Shown: piece by piece, positions 56,015 through 64,000 of the stretch
Numbering within the stretch: position 1 is the first letter of the stretch
Layout of the letters: each line of letters opens with the position of its first letter
Source: Seison nebaliae
Lineage: Eukaryota > Rotifera > Pararotatoria > Seisonacea > Seisonidae
Assembly (NCBI GenBank): GCA_023231475.1
Contig: JALJEE010001426.1
Location: 1-64,000 of the forward strand
Direction: 5' to 3'
DNA length: 64,000 nucleotides
Position numbers and translations under genes: made by a program
Notes under the pieces: model-generated
Database searches by the model: none
Told to the model about the DNA's origin: nothing
What the model saw: the letters and a program-made list of their open reading frames with translations, nothing else

Positions 56015-56948
56015 ATGTCGCGTCGGACTAAAAGCACTGCAAAAGTTTATTGACTTTTTTCATAAACATAACGAAATACCACGAATAATTTTAGGTATCC
56101 AAAAAAGTAGTTAAGCCAGTTGAACGGGTTGACTCGATACAATTTGAGAAAGCGAGTATCATATCGGAAGTGGAAAGTTTCTTCGTTAAGGACAATGAAT
56201 TTTCCGATCTCATCATTTTAGTAGGAAGTTTATTTTAAATAATTCAAAAATCGAATTTTCATGAGAGTTAAATGAAGATAAAAAATTGAATGCGAATACT
56301 GGAGTAATATCAGCAGCAAGTCCAGTTTTGAGGAAAGAATTTCTTGAAAAACGAGAAACACATAATATGGAAGAATCTAAAAAGAAAATGGAATGTCTCT
56401 CTTTATGTAATAATGAATATGATGATGTGCTCACTTTACTCCAATTCATTTATCCTCAATTCTCACCACGAATTAACGACAACAACGTAACAGCTATGTT
56501 GCGCATGAGTGAAGATTATGATATCAGTTCAATTAAACGCTTGGCACTCAATCACATCTATAATAAATTAGATAAGATCAAAGCAATGAGATTACCTGAT
56601 GCAACCGCGAAAAGTCCAGGATTGGATGGATTCTTTATTCGATTTACTGATGATGAATCGATTCCTATAATGAAATTTTGTGATCAATTACTTTCATGGT
56701 TATCGATAGCTGTCGCTACAATGAACACACAATTACGTGATCGACTTCTCAATGTTCTCAGTTTCTTTCCTTTATTCGTCTTCGAGAAAAGTACACCATA
56801 TCAAGCGATGAGTGATGAAGAGAAAGCATTCATCATGACAGCTAAATGTCGATTGTTGGAGAATAGTCGAGAAGCACAACCTCAAGTTCGCAAAGAGAAT
56901 TTAAGATCAATTCATCTTGAACCGTTTCGACCTACACATGTTCCATAA
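56015..56948 (+). CDS. BTB-domain protein, 278 residues
   Basis: Three exons, 56015-56044, 56095-56220 and 56268-56948, with introns of 50 and 47 bp and consistent phases. A basic start (MSRRTKSTAKVSKKVV) precedes a BTB fold: FSDLIILLNEDKKLNANTG, ISAASPVLRKEFLE, VLTLLQFIYPQFSP and a helical continuation. The BTB pattern is degenerate but convincing. After it come a BACK-like helical region and a basic tail. No kelch, MATH or zinc fingers, so the partner is unknown; a cullin-3 adaptor is possible but not shown. Confidence 0.7.
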
Positions 56949-57327
56949 ACCGTGACATCACTTACATATAAAGTCAAATTAAGAAAACTACAATTCTCAT
57001 TTTATGTTATCTGGTTCATCTTGAAAAATTTTAATTAAGTTTCCTATAAAGAATGTTAAATTCAGTACGAAAATAATAAATTTTTAAATAATAATTGAAA
57101 TCGAAGAATAAAAGATGTTCGAGATGGAAGAAGTTCAAACTATGAACTGTTAAGCTTAAAAATTGAATTTTTCTCTAAAATAAAAATTGTTTTAAGAATT
57201 ATAAGACTAATTATCTTTTGATTGAGTCAACGTATGAAAACGGTTAATATCTTATATATTGTTTCAAATTCAGTTACACGAATACAATTTTATTAATCAG
57301 TTTTTCCTCTCCCAATTTGATTTGGCA
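56949..57327. other. Gap: no gene recognised
   Basis: About 380 bp, A/T-rich, between two plus-strand genes. Presumed p115 promoter. Confidence 0.5.
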
Positions 57328-60300
57328 ATGAATTTTTTTGGTATTTTCGGGTCTGCCAAAGAGGACGAGGACGAGAAAGACAAACGAGAACGAAAGAAGA
57401 TTCATGATGAAGTTTCGAATATTTCTTAAAAAATTTTATTTTCGAATATTTTTCAATAAAAAGATAGAACGTTTAGTCGATCGATTGACAATGGCCGTAC
57501 GAACGGAAGATAAGAGAATTTCTCTAAATGAATTGAAGGAATTGATGCCAGTTTATTATTTGGATATTGGCACATTGGCAATGACTCCGATGTTAAACGA
57601 AATGAGAAGTGAATAGTTTGGAAATTCCTTTTAAATTTCCCATATATTTTTATTTTCCACCTTTCTCTAGTAAGGATACGAGAACGTGTATTGAAATTTT
57701 GCATATTATGCAATTCTTGTTGACAGTAGATTGTGAAGAAGATGGAGAGCACATTAGTATTCAATTGGCGGAAATATTTTCTATTAAAGATGAAAATATT
57801 TCATTATTAATCGAATTATTAAGTGTTAGTAAAAATGAAGAGAAATATTTGATAATAAATTAATATGATTTTCTAGGAAATCGATTGGCATGTTCGTTTC
57901 GAAACGATAAAACTTTTTCGAATTTTGATGAGATCTCAATTGGTCACTATTCAACAGAAGGTTGCAAGGACTCCTAATGGAATGTCGAAATTAGTTGAAT
58001 TATTATCAGATTTATGTGATGTAGTAAAAAATGAAGTTTATTTTCAATATATTTTTAATATTTTTTCATTTTCCATTTTGATAGACGGTGGAATTATTAA
58101 TCGTTTTAATTGATGGAAATCCAACATTACAATTAATGTTTGCATTTGAAAATGGTCATCAAACCTTATTTAAAATCATTGAATCTGAAGGTGACGTGAT
58201 TAGTGGAGATGTTTTAGTGTTCGATTGTCTCACGTTAATGGGAACGGTTCTCAAGGGTAATTCGAAAGTTCAAGAAATATTTTATGAGAATAAAGGAGTG
58301 AAGAAGTTGAGTGAACTCTATCCATTATCAGCTATGTCCGATATCTCTTATTGGACGAATGAGCAATTGAAGAATTATTTGAGTTTGTTACATTTGATCA
58401 ATTGTTTAGTACATCCATCCAATGCGATTGCTATCATCACGAAGATTCAAAAAGAAACGAAAACTTGTGGATTGTTCCATAAAATGTGTGCCACTTGTAC
58501 TATCGATTCCATTCTACCAGCCATATTGACACATTTGTTATTGACGATAGCTGATTGTATGAGAGGTAATGAAGATAATCAACTTTTCTTCTCTCAAATT
58601 ACGATGCAATCAAGAGATCGTACTGAGTTGTCATTATTTCGAATATTGTTGAAAACATTAACGAAGAAATGGACACATAATGCATATGAATTACCATTCC
58701 GTTTATCCATTTTATATACAATTCAATCCTTCTATTATTTGAATAAGAATGGACAAAATAATATTATTTCGTCATTAGTTAATGATGAAAATGGTTTTTT
58801 AAAAGATTTACTCTATTCACTTTATCATTTGCCAACATTGAAAAATGATTCTTTAACAGTCACCATCATATCGATCTTATTCATTCATCTTCTCACTAAA
58901 AATTCAAAAAATCAAATTCTTGTAGCTAATTTGAAATATTCTCAACTACTTCCCAAATCACTTCCACCCAACAAAGTCAGTGATATCGTGGTGGATGATA
59001 GTGTGATCGATGTTGATTCAACATTCATTCAACATCTTTTGAATCTCCTTCATGGACAACAGGACATTCCAATAAAATGTCAAATTGCCATTCTACAACT
59101 CATCGTCGTCATGTCATATGAGTGTAAAGAGAATATTCGAGTGATTTTGAATGATTCATCAGCAATCTCTTATTTGTTATCGATAATGAATGCGGGTGGA
59201 AATGTCGCATCTGGAACAGTATCATCAACGAATCTAACGGTGAGTTTAGTAGAAGATGAGAAAATTGGAAGGAAAATAAAAATGAATGTCGATCAAGAAT
59301 TATCGAGAATGACGAAGAATTATGAAGAATCATCAATAAAATTAACAAACTCTTCAATTCTTTGTGGTTTGTGCACATTCGTTGTAGGAATTCTTTTGAT
59401 AAGTGACGATGAGAAAAATAATGAATTGAAACATCTCATTAAACGAATTCCCAGTGATCGTATCGAAACATTTTTGGATTATGTCACTATAACCAAATCA
59501 TATCGTCATGTTATCCATTCCATCAATTATTTATCTCATCTCATTCAACAATGTCATCTTCCACTCACTCAATTAACATCGATGAATTTGGAAGATGAAT
59601 CGATGGTGGAAACTGATGAAGCAAATGGAAATAAACGTCTAACTATTCACCATATGAAATATGAACAATTTTTTCATTCAGTTCCATCAATGAAATTGTT
59701 CATTGCTCAAAATTTGATGTTCGACTTTGAATTTGCGAAGATTGTTAAATCGAATGAAATCCGAATATTAGTCGATGGTTATGATACGGGGAATGAAAAG
59801 AAAAATGAGGAGGAGAAAAAACCGAAGGAGAATATACAAAAATCGATCGAATTAAGTTTATCTGCTAAATTGGAACAGCGAGATAAGGAGTATGCACAAC
59901 TATATCATTATTATCAATTGATGCATCAATCAATCGAGGAGAGGAACAAGACGATTGATTTGTATAAGAAAAAATTCGATCAACAACAAATTGATCATGA
60001 GAATGAATTGAAAAGTCATATGGCATATCTATCACAACAATCGAATTGTAATCAATTATTTTCAACAGTCAAATCGAGAATGGAGGACGATGTAGAGAAA
60101 TTAGTGAAAATTACGAATAGTTTGAAAGATGTTCGATTTGGAAAAGATGAAATGAAATATGAAGGAGATTTTGTGAGAATTAATAAAAGAGAATATGAAC
60201 AATTAATAGAATGTAGAGATCTACAGGAACAATATATGGATTATATGGTGAAGTTACAAAGTCGAAATAAAAATTTGAAAGAAATTATGCGAATTCAGTG

Positions 60301-60895
60301 TCGTGTAGAACCGCCAAAAGATTCGGATGATGAACAAGAAGAGAATGAGGAAGAGGATGAAAGAATATTGAATGAAAAAGTGAAGTCATCATCTGAAACA
60401 TCATCATCATCCAGATCTGATTCGATGAATAATAATTTTATAATGATTCCTCCTACAACAACAAACTCCAACATTTTATCCACAGTTTCACCATTGAAAA
60501 AATATGAACCGCCACCACCATTAACTTATCCACAATCTCGTGGCATTCCATTTGAAAATCTAATTAATTCGAATAATTCTTTAGAATCCATTCCAATTTC
60601 AATGGCAACAACCACGATAATCGGCTCGACATTTACTCAAAATTCTTCCACATCCATATTGTCAGGATCGACACCAACACCATTATTATCAGCTTCCAAT
60701 ATGTTCTCGGCAATAACTAACAATTTATTTTCAAGTTCTCCCGATAAATATGAGACTCAGAGACGATTAGAAGTGGAAGCGAGTGGAATTCAAACGAAGA
60801 AAATGAATGAAGATATCGATTTTTCACAGTTTCTTCCTGGTCCAGAGAAACAAGATGAACCAGAAAGTTTTTTCGATCCAACCTCAATAAATTGA
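57328..60895 (+). CDS. USO1: General vesicular transport factor p115/USO1
   Basis: Golgi tethering factor, roughly 1,120 residues. The first exon 57328-57411 starts MNFFGIFG, like the MNF start of vertebrate p115. Short exons follow (ERLVDRLTMAVRTEDKR; ISIQLAEIF; IDWHVRFETIKLFRILM) and then a 2.8-kb last exon from about 58086. The armadillo head is collinear with p115: FAFENGHQTLFKIIESEG, LVHPSNAIAIIT, CGLCTFVVGILL and the signature FDFEFAKIVKSNE. A coiled coil follows (EQRDKEYAQLYHYYQLMHQS; around 59830-60300), then an acidic patch. Unlike vertebrate p115, the coiled coil is short and a Ser/Thr/Pro-rich tail with a PPPP run follows, ending FFDPTSIN. Confidence 0.85.
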
Positions 60896-61136
60896 AAAAT
60901 AATAATTTATTTGAGAATGTTTTTTGAGAATTTGTGTGTATGTGAGTGTGAGAGTGAATGTGTGTATGATTGATTAAGAAGAAAAGAAAAACAAATGATA
61001 ATTAATAACAATTGTCGTCCATTATTTTTTTTTGCTTCTATTAACTTTCGAAGAATCATAAAATTTCTGTCATTTGAAATTTTTAGATTAATATGACAAA
61101 TATCACATGGATCAATAATAAATTATATTGTTTTCG

Positions 61137-61564
61137 TTAAAAAATTAATTTCCTTAAGAAATAGTAAAATGTTACGAAGACGAAAACACTTCCAACAACG
61201 AAGTAACACATCATTCGTCGATTGCTCTTTCCACTTCTGACCATCATATTCATTTTACCAAACGATCCATTCATTACTGATTGGAAGTATGATACATCGT
61301 CACTCTATCGGTAGAGAGAAATTATAGAAAAAAAATTTTATCAGAGAATGCATCGCTCCAAAATCAGTTGAATATAGAACTTTGTTCCCGAGAAAATGGA
61401 CCTGGTCCTTCGCATCCGCCTCCAAATCTATAGCAACCTTTTAAGAAGAGATAGAATATTATAATAATAATAATTGTGAGATGAATCAAAAGAGAAACAT
61501 TTCTCAACTCAAAAATTTTATTTGAGAGATTATTCGCTTTCCTTTCATTATCTCCAATTTCCAT
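61137..61564 (-). CDS. BET1-type Golgi SNARE, 96 residues in three exons
   Basis: Exons 61564-61499 (22 codons), 61437-61381 (19 codons) and 61304-61137 (55 codons plus TAA), all phase 0 with GT-AG introns of 61 and 76 bp. The protein begins MEIGDNERKANNLSNKIFEL, continues VAIDLEADAKDQVHFLGNK and SDDVSYFQSVMNGSFGKM, and ends in a C-terminal membrane anchor (MMCYFVVGSVFVFVTFYYFL). This order, one Qc-SNARE helix followed at once by a tail anchor with CY at its start, is that of BET1/BET1L. It acts in ER-Golgi fusion, as does p115 next door. The gene is tail to tail with p115, 241 bp apart. The family is inferred by eye; divergence is high. Confidence 0.7.
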
Positions 61565-62877
61565 AATAACTTCTAAATTATCTTCTCGATGTCGATACGT
61601 TTAATTATCTCACAATTTATTAATTATTAATTGGTCAATTGAGCTTATGAATTGGTGGGTTGATAGTGAGAAATTGAACGGAAAAAATATAAGAAATTCA
61701 AATTTTTAGTTCCGATTCAACTTACCTAAAAATAACCTTCTTAAAATAAATTTGATCGGGGAATGTGCAACTTCACTTCTCCTATCTCACAATACTGTGA
61801 GTCGGTACATAGTCTCTGTATTTAATAATATTTCCTTCTTTTAAGATTATATTTCTCATTTCTTCTAAAAATATCAAAATTATTCTTTTTCCTTCTCCTT
61901 CTTCTTCATTTCTTCCGGTAATAATTGTATGTTACTACTCATTATATGAGTCTCTTTCATGTTACCAAGCATTGTTTTCATTTTATCCATCTTTTATCGC
62001 TTTTAATAAATGATAATAGTACACTTGTAAAGTTACTTATTTTCGTTGACCTTTCGTGATAGGTCCTTCCAATATATTCTACATCAACTTTTCCATTTAT
62101 AAACAATATTTTAAATTTACTTTCAAATAAGTTCCAATTGATGTCAATATGTCGAGAAGATGTTAATAAAATTGATTAGTTGCAATTCATGTCGTATAAT
62201 TTAGATATTGAAGGGGTCAAGTATTTAATTGATTATTTCCTCATTTCCTCTCCAACATTCGTCCGTCCATATTATTATTGGAGGAGGGATTATATATATA
62301 TCCATTTGTCTGTTAATACTATTGGAATCCAATCACTTCTCACATCCATTGCACACATCGACACGAATTCATTCAGTTGAAAGCGATTGAATAGATATTA
62401 ATATAATTGTTATATAATCTTTCCCTTCTTCCCAATATATATGCACATATATATACATCGATCATTATGTCACTTGATTGGTACAGGAGAGTACACATAC
62501 GTGGAACGTTAAAAGAGAAAAGAAAAGTGGGAAACGTAGATGATTTTTTTGGAACATTTTCATATGAAAAATGAAAGAATAATAATAGAATGAAATTATT
62601 CCTTGACAACTTATATTTGGGAGGAGAATTTATTAGTTGTAGTCACTTTCTTATCAATAACAAAAGTCCAATTAATAAACACATTCATTTCTCACATGAA
62701 AAACTAACGACTTGACACAGGAAAAAAGTTTATTAGGTTAGAAGTTGAAGAATTAATAAATAAATAAATAGACATTACAATTATCCATCCACAATGACAA
62801 TAGTTATTTATAAGCTTTTCTCCATTTATTTTAACGCAACAAAAGAAGGTATAATAATCGTATATGAATGTTACAAA
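61565..62877. other. Gap: no gene recognised
   Basis: About 1.3 kb of A/T-rich sequence upstream of BET1 with no frame, tRNA or repeat that I can support. Confidence 0.5.
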
Positions 62878-63058
62878 CTATTCCGATTCTTCCCATTCCT
62901 CAAATAACAGGACCGACGGAGAATTATCTTTAAAATGCCTTTCATTATGTTCTCCTTTCTACATTTCTAAAAGAACAAATTCATCATATTTCTATACTTT
63001 CCTAAAAGACATCAAGTGCACTTCCGATTTGTTTCGTTTATCTTCGTTCTCTTCATCT
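62878..63058 (-). CDS. Last two exons of an unidentified minus-strand gene
   Basis: 63058-62998 encodes an acidic/basic segment (DEENEDKRNKSEVHLMSFRK) ending at a GTATAG donor. A 39-bp intron ending in TGTAG follows, then 62958-62878, which continues in phase (KGEHNERHFKDN, SVLLFEEWEESE) to a TAG. Exon lengths and phases are consistent and composition is coding-like. The upstream exons are not identified. No family recognised. Confidence 0.35.
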
Positions 63059-64000
63059 CTAATATCATGAACATTGTTCTACTTTTCCCGTATTTTCTCG
63101 TCCATTCTTTTTTTCGTCCATCTCCATTGAAAATTAATCAGCATTCTTCAATAAATTATTTAAAACTTTCATTTTAGTTATACAAAAACAAATTCCGAAG
63201 AAATTTAGTTGGATATGTAAAAGATTTTAGCATAGAACTGACGTTTTTCTCCAACTGATTTCAAAAAAGCCATATAAAATGTTTGTAAAAGTGATGTACG
63301 TTTTAAGAAGAAATATTCGGAAACTTTTAAAAAAAAATTTTTCGAATTTATTTTCGTTTTAAAAATTTTTGTTTTTGAAATGAAATTGAAGTTAGAGAAG
63401 TTTGAAGGTGTTCTGATGAAAGTTTTTTTTCCTATAAATTATTTATAACATTCACAAAATTTCATTCCATTAACTCGACTAACAATTGTTTGGAATAATT
63501 TCATGGATAGATCAGATTTGTGAAAGGTACAGTGCAAAGTGGCGTTTCTCGTTTTGTGGGAAGGATGAAAACTGAAGAAAAGGAAAAGGCGAAACCAAGT
63601 TAGAATTAATTTTCTTATATTACTTTTTCACCGAACGAATCATTCATTATCCATTTATTGGTTCTTTTGGGGCGAAAGGATAAATAAATAATAATTTCTA
63701 CTGTGAATAATCAGGGGAAAAGTGAGACAACGAAAGAAGAATTCCATAAGAGAAAAATGTTTCTTATAAACTAAAAAATAAATGTGACTTGAAATAATGG
63801 ACTTCATCTGCTTGTTTACTGTCATATGAGATTGTATTGAGAGATTCGGATGAATTGAATGTAGGACAGTTAGAAAGATGAATTATGTACTTACTCATTC
63901 CGACTAATTGAGTAGATATTTGAAGTTGGATGAATTTCTTCCCACATCTATTCCACGAACAATAACGAAATGACATAAAAGTAGTATGTGAAGTGAAATA
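63059..64000. other. Gap with candidate exon fragments
   Basis: Mostly A/T-rich. A minus-strand ATG frame from 63976 (MSFRYCSWNRCGKKFIQLQI) runs into a GTAAGT donor near 63902 and could be a first exon of the gene ending at 62878, although the phases do not match directly. Other short open stretches near 63080-63120 and 63510-63600 are undecided. Confidence 0.3.

Noticed and set aside
63508-63601. Short coding-like stretch near the right edge
   Set aside because: Reasonable open frames exist on both strands over the same bases and neither connects to a start, stop or neighbouring exon in phase.

Overview
The window is nuclear DNA from a small-genome invertebrate animal. By eye it is roughly 70% A+T. 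Most introns are GT-AG and about 40-80 bp long, genes sit a few hundred bases apart on both strands, and the gene set is metazoan: Munc18, troponin C, a paired-class homeobox, a rhodopsin-type receptor, BTBD9, adrenodoxin reductase, p115 and IRP1/aconitase. A full ARMC3 gene suggests motile cilia or flagellated sperm. I could not assign a phylum; many proteins are divergent and rich in Asn/Ser linkers.

Layout. 1-7.6 kb is repetitive. A minus-strand repeat-coding frame runs off the left edge, followed by a decayed Helitron on the plus strand (DUF6570, two C76-type cysteine-protease-like domains, HUH Rep, Pif1 helicase) and a 31-bp minisatellite. 8.0-10.1 kb holds an unknown membrane-anchored protein with an internal duplication. 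10.3-12.8 kb is a cluster of three broken non-LTR retrotransposon pieces in both orientations. 13.7-24.0 kb is ARMC3 on the plus strand. One 5.7-kb intron of it contains a complete antisense two-exon gene for a proline-rich protein of about 1,536 residues. 24.0-28.0 kb holds a receptor gene, four tRNA genes (Thr twice, Lys, Phe), an orthopedia-like homeobox gene, and a secreted antimicrobial-like peptide gene with an in-frame stop.

28.7-61.6 kb is a dense housekeeping and neuromuscular block: adrenodoxin reductase, troponin C, a degenerate GT64 exostosin-like protein, Munc18/UNC-18, a RING/B-box protein, an EGF-trypsin protease, BTBD9, IRP1/cytosolic aconitase, an EF-2 paralogue with an altered diphthamide loop, a p47/UBXN2-type p97 cofactor, a BTB protein, p115/USO1 and a small three-exon BET1-type SNARE. 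The last 2.4 kb contains only fragments of an unresolved minus-strand gene.

Functional themes. Four genes relate to membrane traffic (Munc18, p115, BET1, p47-like) and two to iron-sulfur biology (adrenodoxin reductase, IRP1/aconitase), but nothing shows that they are co-regulated. Several long genes (Munc18, BTBD9, EF-2 paralogue, p47-like, homeobox, receptor) are single-exon while their neighbours have many short introns, which suggests repeated intron loss or retroposition. Splice sites given here were inferred from consensus sites and reading-frame continuity, not from transcripts.
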